Shown: piece by piece, positions 45,672-56,443 of the stretch
How positions within the stretch are numbered: position 1 is the stretch's first letter
Layout of the letters: each line of letters opens with the position of its first letter
From: Tulasnella sp. 424
Lineage: Eukaryota > Basidiomycota > Agaricomycetes > Cantharellales > Tulasnellaceae
Direction of reading: 5' to 3'
Length of the DNA stretch: 64,000 nt
Assembly: GCA_019633425.1 (NCBI GenBank)
Contig: WSUB01000131.1
Coordinates: forward strand, 55,840-119,839
Position numbers and translations under genes: made by a program
Notes under the pieces: model-generated
What the model saw: the letters and a program-made list of their open reading frames with translations, nothing else
The model's database searches: none
Told to the model about the DNA's origin: nothing

Positions 45672-47272
45672 TCAAGTCTCAATATATCCACAACAGCAGA
45701 AAGGCCTTGGGGTACGCTCGGTGTCGACTAACGAGGGACACCTTTCTCGCAGTCTCTGTAGCAGGACGTCCCAGTCCTCGAGGGCGGAGGCTTGGGGAGC
45801 GACTCCGTCACTTCGATTGTTGTCCGAATCGATCGACACCTGAGAGGAGCCCTGGACCGGGTCGCTAGCAACAAACAGGTTGGCGCTGAGGAACTTCACA
45901 GAACGGAGGTCTTGAAATGACGGTATCTCATCCAAAAGCTGTTAGATAGAGTCATGGCTAAGCGTCAATTTTCATGGATGGGGATTAGATAGAGGGACGA
46001 CCTACAATTTGTCCTGGAATATCCCCGCCCACATTGATTGTTAAATGTTGGACCTCGGGTAGATAGCGAGCAAAGGCCTGGAGCGCGCTTCGGACCAAGT
46101 CGTAAGCCCATGGATTATATAACCGAGTCGAGAACTTGGTAATCGGAGAACTGGAGAGTGAGAGCTTCCGAACAAGCTGCTCGTCCAACCCAAGTTCTCC
46201 CATCCCGAGTACATGGTAAAATTCTTCGACGGGTCGACCTGGAATAATCGTTGCTGCATCTTGCAGTGTCGCTTTCAACCATTTCAGTTTCGGAATGTCG
46301 CTCTCCTTCAGGTCCTCCAATCTCACTTGAGCAAATCCGAGTTCCAAACTCTCCAATCCAGGGAGAGCGCGAAGGAGAGGAACGATTTCCGCCGTTTCCG
46401 AGATTGCCGGAAGAGCCAGGCGAGTCAGGGGCATCCTCGAGACGGATGTTATCACTGGCTCCCAGGTCGGATTGGACATCCAATCACAGTAGTCTGTAAT
46501 TTCAAGTTCGCGGAGGTTGACGGCATTGGTGAAGATATATATCGTTCTTTGATTGAGTTCCGCTTCGATGACAGAGTTGTCATCCCATAGGTGAGGCGGC
46601 GGTGTATTTTTTCGTTGCCACAATTGGATTCGATTCCTTTTCTTTATGGGCCGGGGTAACCTGGTTGGTGTTAGCGGACCACGGTAGCTCACGATACAGC
46701 GTACGAGGTCCGGGCGCTCTGAAAGCGTTCGGTTCAGGCGATCACTCCGGTAGTATACCCATGGATTGACTACGATGTGGCGGTACTGAGTAACTTCGAG
46801 TAGTGAGTGGAAGTACCGACAGGTTTGGAGAAGATGGGCTCTGTCAGTCAAGCTCAAGTGGTCGGCGATGATGAAGAGGATATCGTCTGGGATTTGAACG
46901 ATTTTCGACGCCTTTTGGTGCTCCAATGGTGGGGCTCGACCAGTTGGGTCCATGCCAGGTGTCCTGGGAGCCCCAACCTTGGGACGAATAATTCTCGAAA
47001 TAAGGGAGAGGAGCGTGTGCGTTTTAAGTCTCGCCTGAGAAAAAGCGTATGATCAGGACGCTACGCAGGTAGTTTGTCNNNNNNNNNNNNNNNNNNNNNN
47101 NNNNNNNNNNNNNNNNNNNNNNNNNNNNNNNNNNNNNNNNNNNNNNNNNNNNNNNNNNNNNNNNNNNNNNNNNNNNATAAGGGAGAGGAGCGTGTGCGTT
47201 TTAAGTCTCGCCTGAGAAAAAGCGTATGATCAGGACGCTACGCAGGTAGTTTGTCACGGTTCCACGTACCAT
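45672..47272 (-). CDS. F-box-like protein B5 (spans an assembly gap)
   Basis: 432 residues: ATG 47272-47270 beyond the gap, 47034-46006 and 45938-45672. The N-run (47079-47176) falls in intron 1. Because the sequence on both sides is a perfect 79-bp duplicate, the true intron is probably the usual ~58 nt. Core KIVQIPDDILFIIADHLSLT with TCRYFHSLLEVTQYRHI. The basic patch is KKRNRIQLWQRKN. Repeats include AVNLRELEITDYCDW, LPGLESLELGFAQVRLEDL and IIPGRPVEEFYHVLG; the last exon starts LLDEIPSFQDLRSVKFL. Very close to B3 in the 3' flank and last exon. Predicted SCF substrate receptor. Confidence 0.78.
47079..47176. other. Assembly gap (98 N)
   Basis: The 79 bases before it (47000-47078) and after it (47177-47255) are identical, so the gap is very likely an unmerged overlap of two contigs rather than missing sequence. 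Confidence 0.85.
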
Positions 47273-47569
47273 GATCGGGGCTTGTGAGCTGGCTCCGCAA
47301 GACTGCGTTGGTGGTTGAAACCAACCCTGGCGGACAATCACACGACAGATCACGTGCACTGCAACAGCCTCAGGCTCGCCACTGTCCCGAAGCAAACGTC
47401 CTGCCATGGTGGTCAGTTGGTCTGGCCTTGAGTTTACATAGCGACTGATGTAGACACATTAGAGCAAAACTGTACCCCGTTCCTTTGTTTCCGGTGTTCG
47501 CTCGCATTCGGGCAACTCGTGCCAGGTGTTAGCCGTGTCAGCCGTTCAAGTTCCTCAAGACCTTCCCCA
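47273..47569. other. B5 promoter region
   Basis: Conserved B-type 5' flank with ATCACGTG near 47350. Confidence 0.45.
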
Positions 47570-48751
47570 TTGAGATGACAATCCGACTCAAGGCTTTCCC
47601 AGGTCCCGGACGAGATTCTTCTTGTCGTTGCACAATTCCTGAACGCATCTGGAAAATCTCTCATATCCAAACTTGCCGGTACTTCCAGCTGCTATTCGAA
47701 CCGACACATTCTCAGCACCTCCTCGTATCCAGCACGCACGTCGATATACTACTGGGGATATCATCTTCGTGCACTGCTAAAAGCACGAAAAGATCTTCTT
47801 GTTCATGTTGCTACCTTTTACGGACCACTTCGACCAATCGGGATTACCCGAAAGGGACGATCTCAGCAAAAGAATGCGCCAACGCAGACGGCACCCACTT
47901 CCCGAGTTGTGCTCTGAAAGACCTCTGGAAACCGGGAGTATCGAACTCGCGACATTATTGTTCACCCAGGCAACCAACATCCGTAATTTTCTTTACCGGC
48001 TACGCCTATTGGGTGGGGCGATCCGAAGTGGGAACCTCTGAGAGCAGCGGTTTTACAGGTGAAGCTGAACCATTTGGTCGTTCAAGTTGAGGGAGGAAGC
48101 TCAGCAAATGTCGCCCCGGTGCTTCGTACCCCGTTATGTAAACCTCACACACCTCGAGCTCCTTTCACGACCGGCACGAAAGACCTCACTTTGACCACCA
48201 TTCCAAACCTGAAATCGATAGAGTCGACACTAACTGGCGCTGCTCGTATTATTGCCGGACGTCTCGTGGAAGCGATAGCTCTCGTTCGCGACCCGGGCAT
48301 GAATGCTCTGGAGGAAAGTTATGCATTGTATCCAAAGCTGGCCCTTTCCACTCGTGCAATTACCAAGCCCCAAATCCGGTTACAGAAGCCTTGGAACAAG
48401 ATTCACGTTCGAGTTTTGCTCCAAGTGGTCACATCTCACCTTCCAGACGTTACGCATCTTGACATCGTGGTTGGGGGATTCGTCTTTGGAGATCTGGTAG
48501 GTTTTTGCTTCACCTGTATGGTATTCTAATCCAACAGTATCCTGGACCCTCATTGCCAGCTCCTCGAAGAAATACCGTCATCCAAGGCCCTCGGCAGTGT
48601 CGAGATCCTTGACGCTGGATTAAGTCATGGAAATTTTGCAACCCTCGAGCAGAGAGACCCCTTCATCAGACCCGAGGGTACCATATGGGCCGGAATGGAA
48701 GCCCAAAGGTGGCGCATCCTATTCAAGAGAGCGACGGAGCTTTGCCCGTAG
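47570..48751 (+). pseudogene. F-box-like gene D, decayed
   Basis: Family features are spread over several frames. VPDEILLVVAQFLNASGKS (F-box-like) and TCRYFQLLFEPTHSQHL lie in different frames, so at least one shift occurs near 47660. Two more changes separate the middle from PELEH-like and repeat sequences. The later half, TIPNLKSIESTLTGAARIIAGRLVEAIAL (a degraded form of the IVPGRPVE signature), continues to LPDVTHLDIVVGG. A last exon with LLEEIPSSKALGSVEIL ends at TAG 48749-48751. The basic part of the middle is lost. A non-functional copy. Confidence 0.7.
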
Positions 48752-49528
48752 TGAGCACATCCCGTTCCCCTTCGATTGGATCTGGGAAGGAGGGTCGGGT
48801 GACTCGACTATAGACATCTTCCGCTACCCGTTCTCCCCTTGACCTTTGTTCCATTTCGTGACCCAAAGTGGTGCCCTTCCCACCACTTCGTTAAGAGGAA
48901 TTATCTAAATAGCTGGATGTATACTGGGCATAGTAATAGCGCATCCCACATCTGGTTTTCCGATAAGTGCATGACCTTGGATGGTGCCGCCCCAGGCTGA
49001 CCTAACCGACTACCCACGCTCGTTTTGCGACCATGATGAGCCATTGTAAAACATTGGCAAATACAATCAATAAGGCTCAAGTTGGAGCATGCTCCGCCAG
49101 TCTCTATTTCGACGATACCTGGGCAAGACCTTGATTCCTTTTCCACTGGTAGGTACATCCGACTGGACCAGGTGCGCATGACCTGTTCTCCTCATTTTGC
49201 AATTAGGTTTGCGCAATGCTAAAAACGGAACCGGCCGAGGACTTCGTACCCCGCTGACTAGGGTTTTGCCGCTAGATGACGTCACGAGGTGCCCTTGGCC
49301 AGCGCTCCATATGTGCAGTTGTTCTCATTTGGTCCTCGACTTCTCTTCTGTTGGATTTGACCTATTCCCGTCTTGATTATACTGTTCCTCGGAGAATCCA
49401 ATGTCTGTACCAAACATAGCTCAGATCTGATTGGCAGGCAGGCCAAAGCCCAGCCTCACAGCTTCCTTCAATAATCTCCGTACGAACATTGCGATGCTTT
49501 ATTCTCACTTAAGCTCTATTAGGACATA
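48752..49528. other. Intergenic, no gene seen
   Basis: Only short unsupported frames on both strands. Confidence 0.35.
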
Positions 49529-49933
49529 TTAAGGCTCTCGTTGCGGAGCAGTAATGGAGCCTGCTGTGCAGATCGCCCAGGCGCGGCAACTCCCAGACCG
49601 CCAGGAACCCCGTTCGAACACGTGACTCTGCTTCGGCAATTTGAGCCTCCAGCAGCTCGCGCCGTCTGGACTCGGACCCCAGTGTCGCTTAGCCTCACGT
49701 ACAATTGGATTTCCGGCCGGACCTAAAGTTCCACTGGCCAATAGTTTCTTTATCAACACCATCAGTTCCGACACAACCGATGCACAGTCCAGCTTGAGAG
49801 TCGAGATCGAACGTTCATTCCAAGAGTCATTTCCAATTCTTAACCCGCAAAGCAAGCTCATCCAATGAGAAGCCATTCTTTGCCTCGCAACCACACGAAC
49901 GAGGCATTTCATCGTCTCAATTGCAAACCACAC
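49529..49933 (-). other. Open frame of unknown status
   Basis: A 134-codon frame including LKLDCASVVSELMVLIKKLL, a plausible amphipathic helix. A second frame over 49550-49660 reads LLEAQIAEAESRVRTGFLAV, equally coding-like. This may be the remains of one gene with introns or a shift. No family recognised. Confidence 0.2.
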
Positions 49934-50125
49934 CCAGCCACCAACTTAACCCTGGGCCCCAAATCCAAGGTTCTCGTGACGGACTCCAACGTTCTACTCG
50001 GCTTCTCGATGGGACTTTGGGTTCGAATGGATGACACATCGAGTGAGAAGCGCCCCCTTGACATGCTGGAACGAATAGATGGAGACAAAGCCGTCGAGGG
50101 ATTAGGCGAAGACCCATTTGGTCAG

Positions 50126-50527
50126 TCAGGTGGGGGCACTTCTCCTCGGAGTCGGACAACAGCCACAGCAGCCGCCCAGCACAACGTTCATTGTCTTGTG
50201 GGGGAGTCCCATAGACGCCATGACCATCCAGACGTACCCATAGACTGTCGACCACGACGATACAGAGAACCAATATCCTTTCAGAAGTTCAAACGTGTTA
50301 CGTTCTCGTATGCAATGAGGGCTTAGGGGTACTTCCGGATCCGTCATTGGGCTAGAGAATTGTCTTTGTACGCCAGCTTCTAAGAGGTTTTTGGCCGTCT
50401 TTGGTCCTTCGGCGCCAGCAAAAAAAGAGCTAATCCCGAAGTTCGTGGTAACGTTCTGCCTAGAGCGTTCGAAGAATTTGAATTCGAGTTGCCGGGAGAC
50501 TTTGGGGGGCCACCTTGCGTCCATCAC
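50126..50527 (-). CDS. Hypothetical protein, uncertain
   Basis: 133-codon open frame from ATG at 50527, divergent from the lectin gene. The first half (FKFFERSRQNVTTNFGISSF) looks like a real exon. The later part (CCGCCPTPRRSAPT) does not and may include an intron. No family recognised. Confidence 0.25.
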   Translation of the reverse strand: MMDARWPPKVSRQLEFKFFERSRQNVTTNFGISSFFAGAEGPKTAKNLLEAGVQRQFSSPMTDPEVPLSPHCIRERNTFELLKGYWFSVSSWSTVYGYVWMVMASMGLPHKTMNVVLGGCCGCCPTPRRSAPT

Positions 50528-50604
50528 GAGGATTTCGCTTTCCTCTCGAGCTCGTTAATGGCCACGGAAGGTTCGACACCGCGTCGCCTGAATACGCATG
50601 GAAG

Positions 50605-50611
50605 TATAAAA
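50605..50611 (+). promoter_or_regulatory. TATA box of the lectin gene
   Basis: TATAAAA 113 bp upstream of the lectin ATG, typical spacing for a fungal gene with a short leader. Confidence 0.5.
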
Positions 50612-50723
50612 GTGCATTTATTGCATGGCAAATCGCCCCTCAGCAACCATCACGCTCACTCTTCCACCGCACACTCCATTCGCCCTCTAAATCGTTTTCT
50701 GTACCCCTCACATTCCTATCAAA

Positions 50724-51563
50724 ATGTCTGCCACTGGCTCTTTCAACACCCAGGAGGTCCACCTCTGGAATAATCCCCAGGCACAAACTTCCAAGGTCAT
50801 TAACTTCCCCAAAGCATATGTCGCCGCTCCCCGCATTCCTGTCGGTCTCACCTCGGTCGACATGCAATCCGGAACCAACCAACGTGTTCGAGCCTACCCA
50901 GACAACGTCGATAGCCAGAAGTTCACCGCGCATATCGATACCTGGGCCGATACCGTGCTCTATTCCGCTGGCTTGGATTACCTCGTCGAAAAGCCCGCCG
51001 ACCTCGACTTCCAGTCCGGCGAGTTCAGCACCCAGGACGACCATTCTTGGGACAAGCCTCAGCTGCAGACCTCGCGCCGTATCAACTTCGAACGTCCCTT
51101 CGTTACTACTCCCAAAGTCCTAGTTTTCCTCAAGGAGTGGGACATGGGCGGAGGATCCAGCTCTCGCGTCAGGACCTACACCTCGGACGTCGACCCCAAA
51201 GGCTTCACCATCCATATCGATACCTGGGCCGACACGAAACTCTACTCGGCTATCGCCGGCTGGGTTGCCTACCCTGAGGACAAGGACTACATCTACAGCG
51301 GCACAGCCAACACCATGGACGTCCGCCCTTGGCAGGATCCTATACTGCAAAACCACAAGGATATCAGCTTCCAAGGCACTCAGTTCTGGAGGAAGCCTAG
51401 TGTCTTCTTGGCTCTCAACTCTATCGACATCTCCACCGAAACGAACTGTCGGGTCAGGGCTTACGTGGACAACGTTCAAACTGGAGGCATGACTTGGCAC
51501 ATCGACAGCTGGGCGGATACGAAGCTCTGGTCTGCGGGAATCAGCTATATTGCCTTCAACTAA
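50724..51563 (+). CDS. H-type lectin with three tandem domains
   Basis: Single exon, 279 residues, no signal peptide, as usual for cytoplasmic fungal lectins. It consists of three H-type lectin units of about 90 residues (roughly 5-92, 95-187 and 190-279). Each starts with a FNTQEVHLWNN/FSTQDDHSWDK/NTMDVRPWQDP segment, continues with a strand such as INFPKAYVAAPRIPVGL, and closes with HIDTWADT or HIDSWADT. H-type lectins (Helix pomatia agglutinin fold) bind N-acetylgalactosamine or galactose and usually work as trimers of six-stranded sandwiches; three fused copies could form one trimer. Fungal family members are associated with fruiting bodies and defence against grazers; sugar specificity here is unknown. 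The gene ends 375 bp before a transposon-like insertion. Confidence 0.92.
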   Translation: MSATGSFNTQEVHLWNNPQAQTSKVINFPKAYVAAPRIPVGLTSVDMQSGTNQRVRAYPDNVDSQKFTAHIDTWADTVLYSAGLDYLVEKPADLDFQSGEFSTQDDHSWDKPQLQTSRRINFERPFVTTPKVLVFLKEWDMGGGSSSRVRTYTSDVDPKGFTIHIDTWADTKLYSAIAGWVAYPEDKDYIYSGTANTMDVRPWQDPILQNHKDISFQGTQFWRKPSVFLALNSIDISTETNCRVRAYVDNVQTGGMTWHIDSWADTKLWSAGISYIAFN

Positions 51564-51933
51564 AGTCAGTATTTTTTGTGGGTGCCAATTCGTATCTTAC
51601 GCTAACGTAGGCCCGGGCTTCTTTAGGAAAGTTTGTGGTCGGATTAAAAAGAAAGTCGATGGACTTTAGTTCTTGTGCTCTGTAGTCCCCATAAATCATA
51701 AAATGAATGAAGTGTGTTATCGAATAGTTTTGGCAGAGGACCTGGTTATCAAGGAGTTGAGACGTAATGCGGTCTTTGCGGCTCTGCGAGATTTCGAATG
51801 GTGAGGCAATCAGGTGTAGCAAAGATAGATCCAGGCTGTCCTTTGGCGCGCTCAAGAGGATTTGAACGTATTCTAAGATATGTTCGTGGGAAAGGAAACA
51901 GGCACACCGGGCGAGATTTAGGCCAGCCGCCAA
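51556..51933 (-). other. Open frame truncated at the element insertion site
   Basis: A minus-strand frame of about 125 codons (ARCACFLSHEHILEYVQILL, SPFEISQSRKDRITSQLLDN) runs up to the target duplication at 51930. Bridging to 59187 on the far side adds only five more codons before a stop. It overlaps the lectin stop by a few bases. Family unknown; it may be an exon of a gene split by the insertion. Confidence 0.25.
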
Positions 51934-51938
51934 GCTAT
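51930..51938. repeat. Left target-site duplication
   Basis: CCAAGCTAT, identical in the same orientation to 59178-59186, directly abutting the inverted repeats. Confidence 0.88.
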
Positions 51939-52088
51939 TAGCCTCCCAGTCTCAGGCGTGTCGTTGGTGGTCACGTGTACTCAATTTGCACCCGTGGGAC
52001 CAAACAAGTTTGGTGGGTGCAGAGTATCCCCCAAGAACGCCTGACGTACTTCGTAGGGTGCCATCGCCGAAACGCGCGCCATACAGTA
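51939..52088 (+). repeat. Left terminal inverted repeat (150 bp)
   Basis: Inverted match to 59028-59177 with a single T/G difference near base 30; the match extends five more bases with one further mismatch. It contains TCACGTG and an inner palindrome (CCAAAC at 52000-52005 with GTTTGG at 52008-52013, inside GCACCC/GGGTGC). Confidence 0.9.
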
Positions 52089-52093
52089 TCGTA

Positions 52094-53496
52094 GCGGCGC
52101 ACACGCCATTCCCCGACTCTACCTCAGTACCTAAATCCATCAGCATTAATATTAGTATATATACGAAGGAAACAATTTAATCTTCTCAAAGCGGCTCACT
52201 CATCGCGTGAGAGTACCTCCCTGATATAGCCCGAGACAATTAGGGGCGAAAAAATGCGTAGGCACAACAATTGCTGCAAGGCTTTGGAAGTCCAATGGAA
52301 AGGATAAGCTTGTAAATTATGAAGTAGAACTCCACAATATGGACCATCTGCACGTGGATAGCGTAGCACCCCGCCCTTGTCCAACATCATATGAGCTTCC
52401 TCTTACAAGATGACCTTCCCAATCCCCCTCTCCCATTGCTTACTCGGGGCGACGACGACGACGACGACGACAAGAAAAAGAATGACAACGCCAACACCGC
52501 TGACGCCCACCGACAAAACCGAAAACCCACTCACAACCAACCGCTGGCCGAGCTCAGCCATCCTCTGACGCCTCTACCGCATCAGCCGGACACGTGATGG
52601 GTTGGGCTCACATTGGCATCAGCTTACGCACAAAGAGCGATGTCGCCCGTGCCGGAATCAAACAGTTGCCCGGTGGGGGATTTTAGATAGATAGTTTTTG
52701 TAAATAGAAAATAATGTAGTTATTTTTATCTAAATACACTATAGCTCTGTATACCCCAGACCGCGCAATGTCAACCAAAACTGCTCTTTGGTTTACTGGG
52801 CCGCGGCGCGTGGAATCGCGTAGGGGACCAAATGTGACGTTACGGTCACATTTATCGTTCTTTTCTTTCTTTTTTTGAAGCGAGTGCCGCGCGCGGAGAA
52901 ACGTGGACAGATATTTGTTGTTCTGGGGGTTTAATTCGCCATGGAGGGCGTGGGGGGATGTTTCTTAGGTCGGGATCGTATAGAGGATGTTGAATAAGAC
53001 TCTGAGGCACGGGAAACGCGCCGATTTTTTCGAGGTGTAAGCCCTAATATCCGCGGAGAATCACCCGAGAGCCATTATACCTCTGGTGGTATTGGGTTTT
53101 GGAGTTCCCTTTGAATTCCATCTACACTACCCTCCATACGCGGCCTACGAGATTGTGTGACGACATCGCCGCTCTCCGACCGGCCCACCACTTACAAATA
53201 TCGATATCGAGCCATAAAGCATCGAGGCTTACAATCCCAAATGGTTGTTCACCGCTCGTCATGTGGTACGCATTATGAGGTAATAAGTAGCTAAAGAGGG
53301 GGGTAGATACGGACTCGGAAGACCACTCCATTGGTATTGAGCGGATGCTGAGATAAGCCAGCCACGGGGTGGGAATTTCATACCTGAAACCACATGAAAC
53401 GCGTACGTCCAGCCCCGACAAAACCCTCCTCTACTACGTAGAGTCGGGGACCGTACCCCAATAACGACCCCCGTTCCAACCACCCACCCTCAGATC
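52094..53496. other. Element left interior, non-coding
   Basis: Contains a GAC trinucleotide run near 52449-52470, an AT-rich block at 52680-52745, and a 64-codon minus frame at 52196-52390 (DKGGVLRYPRADGPYCGVLL) of unknown meaning. It probably holds the DUF6589 promoter. No gene assigned. Confidence 0.4.
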
Positions 53497-56443
53497 ATGG
53501 CCTCACAGCAGACTGGAATCACAGGAGAGCTATATGAGAATGAGTCTGAACATCGGAAAGACATAGCTGGCAGGGTTTCAGCTATCTTAGACGCTTTAGA
53601 GGCGGAAAATCTCGAACTGGGTGAGTTCCTCACTGCTCTCGCCGGGATCGACAACCCAAGATGTCAGAAGGAGCGCCGCTTCGCTATGACGCGATCAAAG
53701 CTCTACTCAAGCTCTCACTTCACGAACCTTATCCGTCGCTGGTATCGACACCGTCCCAACATGAACGGTCCGAGAAAGAAAATGCTTGAACTCGCTACGG
53801 AAGAGCTCCTCAGAACCTGCGATCAAGAAATGCTACGCTTCGATAAAAGAATGACTAATATACCCACTAATCATGCTATGCTCAAGGCCTTTAGCTTTGT
53901 TGAGCTGATGGAATGGGCTCGGTCCGAGGAAGGGTTGCCGACGCTGTGGAGTCTCCTTGACGGCGTTGCCCAGAGGCCCCGAGCGCGACTAGAGAATACG
54001 GAGAAGGATCCTTCAATGGTGTGTTTCTCACTATGAGACATGAAGCGCACCATACTGACTTGCTTGGTTTAAGATGCTTGTTGTCGTCCTGGGACAGCTG
54101 TCGTATTCACGCTCAACACACAACAATTGGATGCAGCAAGTCCTCTCCGTGTTTCTGGAGGGCATCGGAGTTCCGACTCGTGCCTTTGAGCTCATGCATC
54201 AAATTGGTCTAACTCTGTCTCTCAAGTGGTCTCAGAATGCTGTCGGAACGCTGTCACAGGACAACCTGACTCGGATGGCTCAGGACCTCTTGGATCACGC
54301 GTTCTTCATGAGCGGTGACAATGTAAACATTCGAGAACGCGTCTTCTCTCAGCGCCTGCATAACAGAAATCGCTTTGACAGTGGGACCGCTGTAACTCTC
54401 TTCATCACGCAGCAACCGCCACTCCGTTCCGACCTTGCGGCCGAATATCGCCGACTGCACGGCCAGCATGCTACAATCGGGTATCCCGACTTCTATGACC
54501 GTGACGCTCTGATCAGACTGCAAAATCTAAAAGAGTATCACATCCTAAATGTCCTTCTCACCTCACCGTACTTCGACCATTACAAACATAAAAAGCACCC
54601 AGCACTCAGATCTCCCCCCCGCCGTCAGTCTTGCTGCTTCTGGACCATCAAACGCTATGAAGATGTACGTTATCAAAACGATGAAAATCGATCAGGCCTC
54701 CCTGGAAGGCAACGTGCAGTGGGTTATGGAGGCTGTCAAGCAAATCGGATACGGTGGTACATTGGACGCAAAAAAAACCCTCGCTACTTCGACCATCATT
54801 CCTATAGTCGGAGATGAGCTCACTCATAAATGTCTTCGACGCATCCGTCGCCTTCGCGGGCGGGACCATAACTGTCTCGAACGATTCGACTTTACCGACC
54901 AAGTCTTCGGATGGTTCCATGCCGAAATGGCACTCGCACAAGCACTATGGCAGCTCCATAGTGGTTCAAGACTTGGTACGGGATTGAGTCGCGACGTATC
55001 GCTTCTCAAGAGAATTCACTTTCCTGGTCGGAGAGAAAAGGGTGCGCAGACGGACTTTGATGGGACGGACGATAGAAGGGAGGAACAGGCTTCCGCATCG
55101 GCAAAGAACGACACAAAGGCCAAAGGTCCAACGGCCAAAGAAGCATCCCAGATATGCTATCACGATCTTGACGAGCTTATTCACCATTCGTTTACCGGAC
55201 ACGTGCTGGCAGTCTGGGTGAAGGAGGCTGGAGTTTCGGATCTTGACGGCCTGAAGACCTGGAATCCCGCTCCAGAGGAGCTGGTCCAACTCAAGAAGAA
55301 AATATTGAACGACTATGCGTCAACTCGCGCTCTTCCAAAGGGAAAGCCTGAAGATCTTAATCGCTTGACCAAAGCTCAGAAGAAAGCTGCCGAAGAGGCT
55401 AAGTCTAACGATGATCCGGACGCTACCGAAAGCGCAAAGAACCAAGCTGCAATATTTTTTAACTCCGCTCGATTTATGAGAGACGCTTTAAACTACATTA
55501 CTCTACGCGCCGCAATCAGAGCTGGAGATGTGAGGGTAATGGAAGATATGCTGCCAATCTTGGCTTTGTTCTTCAAAGGGTCGGGTCGGCCGAAGTATGC
55601 GATTTTGATGCTCGAGGAGATGCAGAGACTGAAAAACGAGTATCCAGCTGAGTACAGGTCAGTTTTGATAATTAAAAGAGCAGCGGATTTCTCTTAATTA
55701 TCAAACTACATAGGGAATGGCGGCTCAAGCACTGCTGGGTTGTGAGCGGCACCGGGCGGCCGGGAGACTTCTATCCTGTCGATCTAGCACAAGAACACAA
55801 TAACCGAGATCTCAAAGTCGTTCACGCAGCAAAAGGATCGAATGCCTCCTGGGCTTATATTGCCAAGATGTCGCCTGTTATTCCTACCTTCAAGGAAGTC
55901 ACAAACACAATCGCTCGGTCATTTCCGACGACGATCAACGGAAATAAGCACTCTTCTCCCGATGAATGGCCGGATATTCAGCGACTTGCTGAGTTTTATA
56001 TCTCCGAACGCTTGGCATATCAGGTTCCAGAGTCGGATGGAGACAGCCGAACCAAGCGGGTCAATGCGGTCAAGGTGTCGACAGACGCACTGAACTCAGG
56101 CACCAACGCATTACAGTCGAAGGCCTGGCTTGCGGAGTGGATAAACAACCGACGAGTAGTTATTTCAACACTAGAACTATGGAAGGAAGAAGAAGAACGG
56201 GATGTAACTATCGTCTCTGAACAGTCGGAACTCGATGGCGAGGACCTCTCAACAGCAGGGGACAATGAGCACCTGGAACAGATGAAGACGGAACATGAAA
56301 CAGAGACTTACAGAGATTATGAGTCGGATGTTGACGGGTCGGATATTGAGTATGAGCCAAGTGGCGAGTGGAGCTTTCGCCTGGACGACTCACCCCGAAC
56401 ATCTATGGAGCGGGCGGCTTTTGTTTCGATTTCCTTCGAGTAG
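53497..56443 (+). pseudogene. DUF6589 protein, putative DDE-type transposase, frameshifted
   Basis: Three exons, 53497-54018, 54074-55657 and 55714-56443. The sum is one base more than a whole number of codons. The reading frame changes at the C7 run near 54614-54620; removing one C restores a 944-codon protein, so this copy is either broken by one insertion or mis-sequenced. Family landmarks are FMSGDNVNIRERVFSQRLHN (about 54305-54360), PIVGDELTHKCLRRIRRLRG with FGWFHAEMALAQALW downstream (from about 54802), and CWVVSGTGRPGDFYPVDLAQ followed by EHN (about 55735-55800). Conserved D, D and E in these three blocks fit a RNase-H-like DDE transposase, which is my inference. The acidic, coil-like C-terminus is variable. 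DUF6589 proteins are multicopy in agaricomycetes. Convergent with the helicase. Confidence 0.8.

Noticed and set aside
52620..52680. T-arm-like GTTTGATTCC on the minus strand
   Set aside because: The 3' GGGCGACA has no complementary 5' strand about 70 nt away; not a tRNA.
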